Assembly: GCA_010094025.1 (NCBI GenBank)
Contig: ML991800.1
Location: 186,001 to 250,000 of the forward strand
DNA length: 64,000 nucleotides
Source of the DNA: Viridothelium virens
Taxonomy: Eukaryota > Ascomycota > Dothideomycetes > Trypetheliales > Trypetheliaceae
Direction of reading: 5' to 3'
The notes beneath the pieces were generated by a model. That model was not told the origin of the DNA. It saw nothing but the letters and a program-made list of their open reading frames with translations, and searched no databases. Positions 45,001 through 57,651 of the stretch are shown here, one piece after another. Each line of letters opens with the position of its first letter. Within the stretch, counting starts at the first letter, position 1. The position numbers were made by a program, and so were the translations under genes.

Positions 45001-48000
45001 GAGTCCGGTGTTGAGAGTGTTCTCAGTCTTGCCTCGCAGCTTTTTGTCAAGGGTCTTCCAATCTCTTTAGGGGCCATCAACGACACGGCCGGCCACGGTG
45101 CTCTGCCACAGGTGCTCCACGACCTACCAACCTACTCCTGGATGCACAATGCCGATTATTGTGCTAACTCTCGACTTGCAGAGAATAAATTATTCCAAAA
45201 ATATCCACAACACGATCTTCTTGGACAGCTGACGTCCCAGTCCACTCCTCTGCACATGACATGGAGAAATGTCCTAAATGTGAGCTCTATGGTGCCATGG
45301 CTTGCAGACCATCGACTTCAGGGCGACATCGTCTTTCCAGGAGCTTGTTATGTGTCCATGGCTATTGAAGCGAAGCACAGGAGTTGCGCTTCAGCCTCCG
45401 GATACAAGGCCATTACAGTCAGGGACGTATCCTTTTCCTCAGCTTTAGTAATGGAAGAGTCTCAAGACGTTGAGATACTTACCTATCTCGCTCCATTTGA
45501 AGCAGAGTTTGGCTACTCGTCTGACTGGGATCAGTTCAAGATTCTGTCGTGGACCAAAAGCAATGGTTACACTCAGCATTGCCACGGACTGATATCAGGG
45601 CATTTGGAAGAGCCTTCCCAGCTTTCGTCCGATTCCATCTGCAAGAAAGACTACGCAGATAATGATGTCCTTTGCACTACTCCGTTAGATTTTTACGATA
45701 TCGGGCCCGTCCAGGATGTTTTAAAAGGAGTGTTCAGACCCGTCAAGGATTTCCGCTGCGATCCCCCTTTCGCGAGAGGCACCATTCAAGCTCTGGACAC
45801 TGCATCCACTATGTCTCAACATGCTGAATCTGAGTACATAATTCACCCGACAGTCCTGGATGGATGCTTTCAAGTCGCTGCGACCGTCGTAATCTCTGAA
45901 GGAGAGGGTCAAGCGATTCCCAAGGGAATACAGTCGCTAACCGTATCTCTGGCGGGTCGCTCGCATTTCGGTGAGCAATTTGTAGTCAACGCCCTCGCTA
46001 ATCCAACCGAGATGATGTTCGGTGATAGACATTTTCAATTTCAGGGATATTCCGAAGCTGGTGGTATGACGCAGACCTTGATCGTAGCAGAAGGTCTAGA
46101 GTTTTCTGTTTTTGAACCACGGACCGAGATTGACGAAAACACCGAGATGCTACGGTCAATTGCATGCGCAAAGCCAACATTGCAGCCAGTGGTGTCTATG
46201 TTGACACCCGCTCAGGCAAAGGACAAGTTCTCCAGCTTTCTGCCTGCAGCTGCAGATGACGTGGAATGGCTGCGTGACCACTATATCGCAGCTTTTCTTG
46301 TTCTGAAGCATGCCATCAGCACCGTTCCCTTCTCACAAATTCCAGAGGATGCTACACATCTCAGAAGATTTTACCAATGGGCGGGAAAACAGTGCGAACG
46401 GATCGAGAACGGCCATGAACCCAGTATAGATGCAAAGTGGTCCAGAGTTTCCCAGGAAGAAAAGTCGCTGTTGCTTGAAAAAGTTTGCCGTATGGGGCCC
46501 TACGCAGACTTTTTCTGTGAAGTTGGAGACCACGCGCCTGAAATTTTGACAGGGAAAGCCGATGCTGTGGCCGTCATGGTGGAGGAGGATCGGCTGAGCA
46601 AAATGTATCAGGACCATCGTCCTCTAAAACGCCTTTATGAAGTGGCTGCGTCCTACTTGGACGCCTTGTCACGTCAGAATCCCAACGTGAGAATTGTTGA
46701 AGTTGGTGGGGGAACTGGTGGCGTCACGTTGCCGATCCTAGAGAAGCTGCAAGACACGACCGACCCTGCCTATGCTCGTTTTAAGGAATACTTGTTTACC
46801 GACATATCTGCCGGCTTTTTCCAGGCTGCTCAATCAAAGTTTGGTTCTTTAGGCTCCAAGGTGACTTACAAGGTTATGAACGTTGAACAGAACCCTTCCG
46901 ACCAAGGGTTTGAGACAGGCTGTTACGATTTGGTTGTAGCATCAAACGTCTTGCATGCTACGGCTGACATTCGACATACACTCAGCAACGTACGATCATT
47001 GCTTCGGCCTGGTGGGGTACTTCTGCTGCTTGAAGGGATCGAGCTGCCTTTGGCTGGTTTTCCGTTCGCGATGACACCAGGCTGGTGGTTGTCGACTGAC
47101 GAAGACTTTACAGGAGTCGCTGGGAAGCCTTTTAGGTGTGATGGGCCCCTAATGACTGAGGACCAGTGGCATGAAGTCCTTATGCAGAGCGGCTTTCCTG
47201 CTGGGGTCGAAATGTGTATCCCTGACTATGACGTTCCGGAGCAGCACCAAACCAATCTCATCACTTCAAGGATTCCGGAAGACCATACTACTCAGGCTTC
47301 GCTAGAAATCGTCTTAGCTTATCACGGATCCGAAGATGCAAGCGAACCATCTGCTTTGCGACCCGCTTTAGCAAGCCTGAGCAAGTCAAGTCCAAGGATG
47401 ATTCCTTTTGTCTCGCTCCAACGAGAAGATCTAGCAGACTCCCTGTGCATCATTCTCGATAAGTCTGAACAAAGTATTCTGTTCGAACCGAACGAAAGAA
47501 CTTTCGAAAGTCTGCAAGCCTTAACTGCAGCCAAGTCCATCCTTTGGATCACTCATGGGGCGGGATCGGGTAGACCAAGCATGCACATGGTGTCCGGATT
47601 TGCAAACACTCTGCGCAACGAGCTGACTGCGTTGCAAGTCGTAACACTTGACCTTGACGCTGGTTCGAATTTTTCAGATGAGGGCATCCTCAGCCTAATC
47701 GGAACTATCGTGGAAAAATGCATCCTGAGCAAAGATACCGAACTCAGCGCTGAGGTCGAATTTCAAGAGCGAAACGGTATTCTGTACGTCCCGCGACTTA
47801 TGAGCGAGCCAACTGCATCGGATTTGCTGCGTGAGGAGAAGCGTGCGAATATGGAACTACAAGACCCATTCGCATTGCATGAGGCGCAAACAATCGGCTT
47901 CGCACACTCAGGCAATCCGGACTCCTTCTATTTTGCAGAAGATAGCCGTGACCACGAAGAGCTCAAGCCAGATGAAGTGGAAATTGAACCGAAGGTATTT

Positions 48001-50191
48001 GGTCTAAACTTCCGTGCTGTTCTTATTGCTTTGGGACAAATGAGCGGCGATATGAGCTTCGACACAGGCGGAATCGTCTGCCAGGTTGGGAGCAATGTGA
48101 CAGGTATCAGACCCGGAGACCGCGTCTGCACAATGGCCGAGATGTCAACCCGCCCTCGAGTCAATGCTGACTGTGTCAACCGAATTCCCGATAATATCCC
48201 TTACGATGTTGCGGCAACGCTGATGAGCGCTCATTGCACAGCATATTATGCGTTGGTTGATGCTGGAAACTTGCAAGCGGGTGAAAGCATCCTGATTCAT
48301 GCAGGTGCCGGGTCCCTAGGCCAGGCAGCAATTTCGATAGCTAATATGATCGGTGCTACTGTATATGCGACGGTGAGCACTTCTGAAAAAGCTGACCTCC
48401 TCTTCAACGAGTATGATGTCCCTCGAAGTCATATCTTCAATAGTCGGAAAGCTGCGTTTAAGGACGAATTGTTGGCGGCAACGAACGGCAAAGGTGTTGA
48501 CGTCGTGCTCAACTCCCTGGCTGGTGATCTGCTTCGGTACTCTTGGGAGTGTGTAGCTCCCTTCGGACGATTCTTGGAGGTAGGCAAGAAGGATATCCTG
48601 GCGAACTCGAGAATCGGCATGTCCCAACTTTTGAAGAATGTCACCTTGAGGGCCGTCGATCTCGCACAGATATATTATGAGAAACCGGAGATCTTCGGAA
48701 GACTAGTTCGCACCGTCACGTCCCTTGTTTCGGAAGGTAGACTGCAGGCATCCAAGCCAATCGCAAAATTCGGTTTGGCAGATTTGCCGAAAGCTATTCG
48801 ACTACTGGGAAGCGGTAAAACGATGGGCAAGCTCATCATTGATGTCGATGCTAGACAAGAGGTGATGGTACGTAACGATCGAAACGAGCTTGTAATGTGC
48901 TGTAGAGCTGACGATTTATGATCAGGTACAACAACCGCCCCCGAAGGGTCTGATCCTTAGGGAAGATGCATCTTATCTTATCACAGGAGGGACTGGCGGT
49001 ATCGGTATGTCGACTTGTAGGCATCTTGCCAATCGTGGTGCAAAGTCTGTGGTTCTCCTCTCGCGTAGTGGCGGTAATAAAGACCAGACATCCAAGCTCG
49101 TCGAAGAACTTGCACAGATGGGCACTCGGGTCACGATCAAAAAGTGCGACGTAGGCGTGCGCGAAGATCTGGTGCGGGTGATCAAAGATTGCGAACAAGA
49201 ATTGCCCCCGATTCGTGGCTTCATTCATGGTGCAATGCATCTCGAGGTACGTGCAAACTTCCAGAATCCACCCAGTCTTTTCAGTCGACCTTGAACTAAA
49301 AATGCCTAGAATCGCATTTTCGAAGGCATGACTTGCAACTTCTTCATGGAGCAAATCAGGCCCAAAGTCCACTGCGCTCTGAATTTGACCGATCTGCTGT
49401 GTGATCGTCCCCTTGACTTCTTGGTCTTTTTGTCTAGTATCGGCGGCCTGCGAGGTTCTCATGGTCAGACACCTTATGCCTCTACCAGTACCTTCCTCGA
49501 TGGATACGCGCATCACCTTCACGAACGTGGTCTTCCCGCGAGTGTAATCGACATTGGTGTTGTCACGGAAGTCGGGTATGTAAGCATTCAGGACGAGGAT
49601 TTCCGAAAAAGAATCATGAGCGCTCATGCCGGATTCCATCTTAATGAGAAGAACATCATAAGTGTCATCGATGCCGCCATGCAATTGAGACTCGGTGCCG
49701 CTGGCGACCAGGTGCAGTGTGCTGCTGGAATCGTTGTTGACACTTCAGCTGATGTCGAGGGGGCCGCATATTCAACCCCCAATTTTAGCCACCTGAGAAA
49801 GCTATACAAGCAAGTCTTCCATTTGGATGCTTCTGCTGGATCGGCTCAAATGCAAAGCGGAGAAAAGGGGGCATCATTACGAAACCGCCTAGCAGCAGCT
49901 CGCGCTAGCCCTGACCCGAATGCAGTTCCCGAGGTTGCGATGGATGGCTTGATGGAAAAGCTGTCAAGGGTCATGATGATTCCTCGCGAAGACTTGGTAC
50001 CACAGAAGCAGCTGAAGGACTATGGGTTCGACTCGCTGGTTTCCGCTGAAGTAAGAAATTGGTTGACAAAAGAACTGGAAGTGAACATTAGCATGCCAGT
50101 GTTGCTGGGATTCCCATCAATTGCGTCCTTGGTGGAAAGGATTGTTGAGACTAGCCCACTTTGTGCAACGAAAAAGGCTGACGGGTCTTGA
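42067..50191 (+). CDS. Highly reducing type I polyketide synthase (KS-AT-DH-MT-ER-KR-ACP)
   Basis: Seven exons: 42067-42096, 42143-43291, 43348-43417, 43467-44596, 44662-48867, 48926-49246, 49310-50191. They total 7788 bp, or 2595 aa. KS opens with PIAIIGLSCRIPGGGNLDEL; Cys174 lies in VDTACSSAL, with His residues in EGHGTGTGVGDP and KSNIGHLEG. AT has GHSSGEIAAAY (Ser~682). DH has His~1010 in LADHRLQGDIVFPGA and Asp~1193 in HPTVLDGCF. C-methyltransferase has EVGGGTGGVTLP (~1473). ER has HAGAGSLGQAA (~2006). KR has TGGTGGIG (~2216) and Tyr~2358 in TPYASTSTF. ACP has YGFDSLVSAEV (Ser~2544). All domains keep their key residues, and none follows the ACP, so there is no thioesterase, carnitine-acyltransferase-like or NRPS module. 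It should make a reduced, C-methylated linear chain released in trans. The first exon is only 30 bp and was chosen because it restores the KS N-terminus. Confidence 0.96.
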
Positions 50192-50829
50192 CGGTGGACT
50201 CAACATGTTTTTCTTTTGATAACTTTGCATATTCGAGCTCTTGTGGTCATTTCTGTCATTGACTCATAGGTTGAGTTGGATTATGCCGCTGCCTGGAAGA
50301 GAGGTTGCTGCGCCATCCCAGACATACTTGAAGTCCAGTGATTCGCTCTTTGTAAATGTTCCCGAGGCCCCTCAGTTGTAGCAATGTAACCCTGGAAAAT
50401 TGGTGCGATTAGCATACTTTGTGCTCTAATTGTTCTTTTGAGGAAGTGTGAGTGGAAGATTGTACATGACGCAGGCATTCGTTTTCTGCATACTAAACGA
50501 GCTGACCTGCTTGTCTCACCAGTATAGTAGATGACTATATGTCCAGGGGCGATCAAGCCGTGCAAGTAGATATTGACGTGAGGAATACAAGAAAAATTCT
50601 CAGTACCCATAGAAATGCAAGATGAAGTGCGTAACAGACGCTAAGGTACGATGTCAAGCCATCAATGACGATACATTTGGACTCACGCATTCAAGCAATA
50701 AGAAATCCGATGCCATAATGCTTTGAAGCCTTCGCCCATGCAAAGATTACGAAACAGAGGGTCTAGCAGAAGCCAAAGATGCAGTGGAAATCCAGCGGCA
50801 AGAGGGACCATTGTTTTACAGAGGTCAGA
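50192..50829. other. Intergenic between convergent genes
   Basis: 638 bp between the stop codons of the PKS and the transhydrogenase. It holds two converging 3' UTRs; no gene was seen. Confidence 0.55.
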
Positions 50830-53800
50830 TCATATATCCAATGCCGAAATATTTGTCTTTTCTAGAGCCCGCTTCATACCTAGACAAGCTCGTCAGTGAG
50901 GATGGACAATAGTAAAGGCAAACAAAACATACCTTCGCATGTGTCTTTTGCATCCCCAAAGAGCATTCTTGTTCCTGGCATGTAGAATAGAGGATTCGAA
51001 ACATCCGCTGCACCCATGTTAGCGAGCAAAGCCTTTCTACAGCGTCAGCACGGCTACAAAAACAACGTACCGTAACCACTAGACATTCCACGTTTCATTA
51101 CGATGACTTGTTTGCTCTTGTGTGCTCGCAGAATTGGCATGCCCGATAAGGGAGTATTCGGCTCAAGTGCGGACGGGTTGACGGTATCATTTGCGCCAAT
51201 AATCAAAGTCACATCGGTATCGGGGAAGTCATCGTTAATCTCATCCATTTCGAGGACAACTGCATCACCAGATTAGCGAGTTGAGGTAGAATATTACGCC
51301 AAACCTCAGAGCCCGGGAACCTACTGTCATAAGGTACAGACGCCTCAGCGAGGAGTACGTTGCATTGACCTGGCATTCTTCCGGCTACAGGATGGATAGC
51401 GAAACGAACTTTGATTCCCCTGTTGCGAAGAATGTGAGTAATCTCAGAGATGACATACTGGGCTTTCGCGACTGCCATGCCGTAGCCGACTACCTATCAA
51501 ATGGTCAGTCTCTTGCGAGAATCTTCTGTAGATGTGAGGAGTTTCAAGCATACGATTATCACACTTTCCGCGTTCGAGAGAGCTTCTACCGTCTCGTCGA
51601 TATTCGTTTTAGTGATTTGCCCCTCGATCTTGGCGTCGGTCTGGGGTGGAGCGGCGATTCCTCCGAACAAGACATTGGTAATCGATCGGTTCATCGCAAC
51701 ACACTACAAGGATAGTCAGTCCGTGTGCGAGATGATTTTGTCAAAGTCCATACCATGATGTATGACAAGATCGAACCGCTAACACCGATCAGAGCACCCA
51801 CTGTCGTAAGCAGTGGATTATCAAGCATGAAACCCTCAGCAACAAGCGCGAAACCAGAGTATGCATTCAAGACAGTGATAACGACGGCTGTACGGAGTTC
51901 TTAGCGTTTTATGTCTCAAAGCGAGGAAATGATGAGGGCATACGCATATCAGCACCTCCAATAGCTGCTGTCGTCGTGTATCCCTTTGCAAAGCTTAGTG
52001 CTGTATTCGCAGCTAAGCATGTCGCTGCAACCGCTGGTGCACCAGGTGCCATTGTGACGAAAGCTCCCATCGTTGCTACATTGGCTCCTAACATGGAAGC
52101 GTTCACGACGTGACGGCCGGGAAAATAGAGAGGTCTCGAGGACATTCGACCGGCTAATTTCATAAATGCTACGACCGAGCCCGTAAAGGTAATGCCGCCT
52201 ACGTTTAAGGTTAAAAGATAGCATACGGTGAGGTTAGGGTATTAGAAGATGCGGAAATTACCTATCAGGACACCCAAATACCCTGTCACGAGATGCAATG
52301 CGGATATTTCGCTTATATGAGCCATGACACTGGCTATGCTTGTCATGACAGCTGAGAGACCCACAACAGAGTGTAAGGCAGCCACTGTCTGTGGCAAATC
52401 CGTAGGCGTAATCCGACGACCGATCAGGAGTCCTAATGAAGTTTCAGTACCGTCCATTTTGAACTGGTAACTAGGGGTTCACCAATCAGAGATCCAACGC
52501 CAGCAACTCCAGCAAATTGCATCAAAACATCGGGTGGAAACCCTACAGCAGCCAGAGAGGCGAGGATGCCGGATCCAACACCTAAGATCCCCAAAATGTT
52601 ACCTTGGCGAGCGGTTAATTGCGACGAGAGGCCAGAAATGGATCCTGCGAAAGTTCAGCCAAGAATGCACAGATTTGGGGAAAGGGTGGCCGTACCAATG
52701 CACAAGACACTGCTAACAATGTACCCAGCTTGCACCAGGCCAGCCATTCCAGTGGATGCGGCGGCGAGGTAACCCCCGGCAAAAAGTAGACCAGGAACAG
52801 CGTAGAGGTAAGGATATTCCGGAGGATCGCTGGGACCTACAAACACATCAACAATTGCGACTCATCATCAGAAATTAGCAACTTGCGCTTGAACATGTCG
52901 AGCATTCGCTTTGTGACGACAAAGCCTCCACTGATATTGACAAACGCCAGGAGTACGGATAGAGCTCCAAGAACCTGCGGAAATGTCTCTGGAACAAGTC
53001 CTCCTCCCATAACGAAGAAACCTCCTATCCCAACCATGCCACTGATCGCATTTGTAACGCTCATTAGTGGTGAGTGAAGAGCTGGCACAACACCCCACAC
53101 AGCACGGTAGCCAACAAGCCCTGCGAGTGCGAACGTAAACACATTACCCATGAACAACGGTCCGGTAGCTTTGCCAAGAGCGAGTGCAGTTCCCATTCCG
53201 GTCGTGACCAGAGCAACTTCTCGCGATCGCTGTTGAAATGGAGTCAGCGCAACAGTTTGTGCTTCCTTGGCCTCAGGCTGAATCGTGGCAGTGGGAGTTG
53301 GAGCCGGGGGAGGCGCAGGCCGAGGCGCCGGAGGTAGGACTTCTCCTGCCTGTGTAACTATCGATCCCCGAACAACTTCGTCTGTGAGGTCGATGCCAAA
53401 GTGTTTGTCTTGCGGAGACATGGAAAGAAGAAATTTGGTAATGTTGTTTGAGTAAAGGGTGGACGACTGCGTAGGAAGCCTCGAAGGTAGGTCCGTATAG
53501 CCTAGATCCTGTCAGCTCTTGTGTGATGTCTAGGGATAGGATAGACAGACCGATAATCGTGACATCGTTGTGTTTCGCAAGCTTTCCAGGGACGGTTTTG
53601 GCGCAATTACCACCGGCCTCGGCAGCCAAGTCCACAATCACAGAGCCAGGTTTCATGGCGGCTATCATCTAAACGACGCATGAGACAGTGATAAGTGTCA
53701 TCTCCCATAGCTTGACATACCTCCTCTGTAATCAGTTTCGGTGCTGGACGGCCCGGGATCAATGCTGTGGTAATTACGATGTCCACTTCTTGACACTGTT

Positions 53801-55084
53801 TCATGAATAACTTCATTTCAGCTTCGATGAATTCTTTTGACATTTCCTTAGCGTAGCCTCCAGTTCCAGAGCCTTCTTCCTTTAAGTTCACTTCGATGAA
53901 CTCCGCACCAAGTGATTGAACTTGCTCCCGTGCCGCAGCACGTGTGTCGAAGGCTCTCACAATTGCTCCCATACGCCGGGCCTAAGGGGCGGACATGGTT
54001 AGCAAATCTCCCAATCTAATTGTTTTTACAGACACGTACCGTTGCAATCGCACTCAATCCTGCAACACCTGCACCGATAATAAGAATTTTACAGGGGGGT
54101 ATCTAGATTATAATTAGACCGAAATGGGGGCGTCAATCTAGCGGAGGAGCGACATACCTTTCTGGATTGGTGAAGAACAATAATCAGCATGATTTCAGTA
54201 CAGGGAAGTCATAAGAATATCGCTTACCCAGCTGCGGTGACTTGTCCAGTCAGGAAACTACCAAAATGATTTGATGCCTCTAAGACAGCTTTGTATCCGG
54301 CGATATTCGCCATAGAACTAGTAAAGGCCAAGGTCAGAGCTCCAATAATAGCAACACGATACCGATTGCATTATTTACCTCAGGGCATCAAAGACTTGGG
54401 CACGCGAGATGCGAGGGATCATATCCATTGCGAACGAATTTGCACCGCGGGAGGCGAGTTTGTCTACCAAGGCTCTATTCTGGGCAGGATACATGAACGA
54501 TATGAGGGTCCCATTTTCCCGCAATAAGTCAACTTCATTATTGGCGCCTTCGAAGCTCGGTGCGCGAACTTTCAGGAGAATATCACTGTCGGACCAGACA
54601 TGTTCCCTTTCTACGAGTGTAGCACCTGCCTGTTCGAATGCATTGTCTGTGAATTGGGCCTCTACGCCTGCACCGCGCTCTACGAGAACGCGTCTGAAGC
54701 CTTTCTTCAATAGAAGTGCAGTATTCTGTGGTGTAATGGCAACTCTGTGTTCATTGGGGTAGGCCTCGCGGGGAATGCCAACAATGAGTTCGCTGTAAGG
54801 AGTCGAGGTGGGTGAAGAAGCTTGAGCTGAGGCAACGGTTGCCTCTGTTCTAGCTGTGCGTTTGTGAAGAGTGTTCCTGATTTGTCTATTCCAGCAGCGG
54901 GAGGGGCGGTACAGAGAGCGGACGTGAACAGCAGCTGGAGGGCATGTTAGTCTACGCGTAGATCTCTAGAACAGTATGACTAACCACCAAATCCACGTAG
55001 CAGGTGTTGAGTCAGTTCAAAGCCTAAAGCTGTACTCCCTAAGCACTGCCTCAAGGCAGGACGGGACGTGGAGTTCCAAGCCAT
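50830..55084 (-). CDS. nnt: Mitochondrial proton-translocating NAD(P) transhydrogenase
   Basis: Eighteen exons totalling 3303 bp, or 1100 aa: 55084-54985, 54934-54379, 54317-54228, 54161-54158, 54102-54040, 53981-53721, 53668-53551, 53501-52887, 52836-52696, 52644-52483, 52432-52262, 52198-51944, 51887-51754, 51703-51554, 51493-51325, 51259-51071, 51007-50933, 50879-50830. It couples hydride transfer from NADH to NADP+ to proton flow across the inner membrane. An Arg-rich N-terminus free of acidic residues fits a targeting peptide. The NAD(H) domain reads [31 protein letters not shown] and [12 protein letters not shown]. The membrane part runs from [13 protein letters not shown] through [20 protein letters not shown]. 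The NADP(H) domain has [43 protein letters not shown] and [13 protein letters not shown]. Two oddities are a 4-nt exon (54158-54161) and a GC-AG intron (52837-52886). The fungal order, NAD domain first in one chain, is as expected. Confidence 0.94.
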
Positions 55085-56002
55085 CGCTCAAGGTCGAGGC
55101 AGAGGCGGCGATGTACCAAATTGTACGTCGTTGCCGGACATCTGCTGAACCTGGATGACGTGCCGGTGTGTCGGTTGAGGAAAGGAAGACGTGAAGCGCG
55201 TGTGAGCTCCATCACGTCGGGCCAGGAAGGTATTCTACCTAGCTGAATTTGCCACGTTTGGGACCCAGTGACCCAATACGCCCAGTAGGGGGTGACCTCC
55301 TAAAAAAGGCAACTCCGTAGCCATTGAATCTGGTGGTATCCTTTTAGCCGCCTCCGCATCGGCACCCTTTTGGCCGCGTACGCGTTTCCCGCTGTAACAC
55401 GTTCCCCAGTTTATGTGGGGTGTGGGGGAGGGGTTTGTGGGGGCTCAATGCAGAGGGGGGCCGTCCTGATGAGCCACACCAGCCCAGCGAAAGCCCTTTC
55501 GTCTCTTTCTTTGCACTCTCATTGCTCTGTGGACACGGGAGGAATCAATTGGGATTTGAGTGTCTCGCTTGGGAATGTCGGCTTGAGAGATTCTATTGCT
55601 CGCCATCGCTCATGTCGTGGCTGCAGGAATGGTTAGCTACGTAAGATCATGAGGTAAGGAGATGGGACGGAACCCTCGTGGGTACCGTACCTCGGCAGCT
55701 GGGCACCAACGAGTACGTGCCCTGAGATCAGGCTGGAAGAGGAAGTTTCACAAGTGTTTCGTCCACGCTAGGACAGGTTCACAATAACAAAGACAGCGGC
55801 TCAAAGTTTGTTGGTTGCGCGACAATTGAAGAGGGGCTTGTCGTCCATGGAAAAGGACTGAAATTAGATTAAACATGTAATGATCATGTCAGCTTTAGCC
55901 GCACACGGCGCTAATCCGTATTTACTGAAGTGGACATCTGCACTCTGTAATACTCTGTACACCGCTTCGAGTTAGGCGCCAGTATCCAAAGGAACACCAA
56001 CC
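55085..56002. other. Intergenic
   Basis: About 0.9 kb upstream of the transhydrogenase start. It includes a G-rich patch near 55410-55460 (plus strand). Frames 55370-55644 are low in coding character and were not called. Confidence 0.5.
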
Positions 56003-56830
56003 ATGGCTCGCGTAATAGCTGTATGTGGACCAACAGGCGACCAAGGCCTGCGATTCTGGTATGGAGAGCTGACAAGCTATCCTTCAATGCCGTTCGGGTG
56101 GCCCCGTCGCGAGACTACTCCTTCTCTATTCTTACGAATACCGAGTTCGAGCAATCACCCGTAGAGTAATCATGACTTTGAAGCTGCAAAGACACTCAGA
56201 GTGCAAGGTGCTGAGATTGCCAGAGCCGATCTTATTATACCTTCCAACCTCCATCAAGCTTTGGAAGCTGTATGGGTGTCTCTGCATTTACTGAGTTCTA
56301 CGAAGCTCAGGACGCCCTTGAAGTGTTCGTACGGCCGGGTGGAGGGTGTCGGTATGGTTGTGTTCTGTCATAGAGGACGCCGCTGGAATAGTATCGTACC
56401 TTACTAAAGTGGACTGGGTCCGTGCGGGAATATCTCGCTGTGCCAAATACTTCCGCCTACCAATATGTCACTTCACTCGATCTCAGTACCTAAGTTCAAA
56501 GACGCTACAGCACTGCGCAAAGCCCTTCTTCCAATTGATACAGCCTTCATGTACGAACGTGCTCCGGATAAGACCCCATCAACCTTTCGCATCAGTCACA
56601 ACTTTTGCTCAGCCTCCTGACAGCGGTGACTCGAATAGCCTCTGAAGCTTTTCTTCGTAAATGTCGACGTCCTCGACTAAGGTGTGACAATAATCAGCCG
56701 CAATACCATTGATGGCTATTGCGCAGTATCCGATATCCATATGCTCACGAAATTGCAAGAAGACAGCACCGAACTCTGGGGTCGGATTTGGTGCCAGTTA
56801 ATTCTTCCAATGTCAATTCATTTGAGGGCA
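56003..56830 (+). pseudogene. Decayed NmrA-like NAD(P)-binding family gene
   Basis: A family-typical start MARVIAVCGPTGDQG occurs at 56003. Further NmrA-like segments follow in order but in different frames: GGPVARLLLLYSYEYRVRAI at about 56095-56155, AKTLRVQGAEIARADLI and LHQALEAVW near 56180-56275, then AFTEFYEAQDALEVFVR one frame over near 56285-56340, and KDATALRKALLPIDTAFMYE near 56495-56555. Stops and at least two frame changes separate them, and no splice sites explain all of the joints. It is therefore a broken copy of a Rossmann-fold NmrA-like regulator or reductase. The right-hand limit is approximate. It is a host gene remnant, not a mobile element. Confidence 0.65.
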
Positions 56831-57651
56831 CACTTCTAAACTAATACCTATAGACCGATCTCCACCTGAACATCTGCCGCTATATCACTAGACCCTTTCC
56901 AGACCTCAGTCCGTTGCATAGCCGAACACATTGCCCCGCTGGATCGTAGCTTCCATCGAACTCTGCTGCGCGTTTCGAAGACGAAGTCATGCCGCTTACC
57001 GCCCATTGCATGACATTATGTATATGGCAGTCGGTTGCAAATGCAGGCTTGAATGTGTATAACTGCTGAAGGTTGGATATTGGAAGTAAGAGCTATGCTG
57101 AGATGGTGGCGGTAAACATTATCACAAAACAACATTCTTCGCAGAAGTATGCGGAATCCATAAGGAAGACGTGACATCAATAGCTCCGCCGGCAAAATGA
57201 AGGTTTGACCATAGACATTAGCAAAGTTTCTCCAGGATACTTTGCGTCTCGGTTCTAATCTCCATTTTGGTCCTTTCGCACAATTGAACGTCAACTGAAT
57301 GCTTTACGTTCTCTCCTCTAGATCACTGGTTATTGTACTCAACAGGAGAGTATCAATCATACATGTAATTCAAAGTCTTCGGATTCTTTCCCTATGGGGT
57401 CCTTCAAGGTGAGAGCAATGGAATGGTGGCCTTCTATGTGCTGAAAAACTAGGCTATTGGTTTATTATCAACTCTTGAGGTTAAAGCTTCGTTGCGTTCT
57501 AATGTTTATCCCTGCGACGCATCTCATATCTCAGCACGCCATTGCGCAGATTACTCTCGTACTCGTCCAGAAAGATCCTTCTAGTAAACAAGCTTTTTTC
57601 ACAGCATGGTTTCGAACTATAGAAGCAACACTTCTCGTATACTAATCTGCA
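56831..57651. other. Intergenic
   Basis: About 0.8 kb downstream of the NmrA-like remnant with no supportable gene. It faces the 3' end of the tannase-like gene. Confidence 0.5.
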
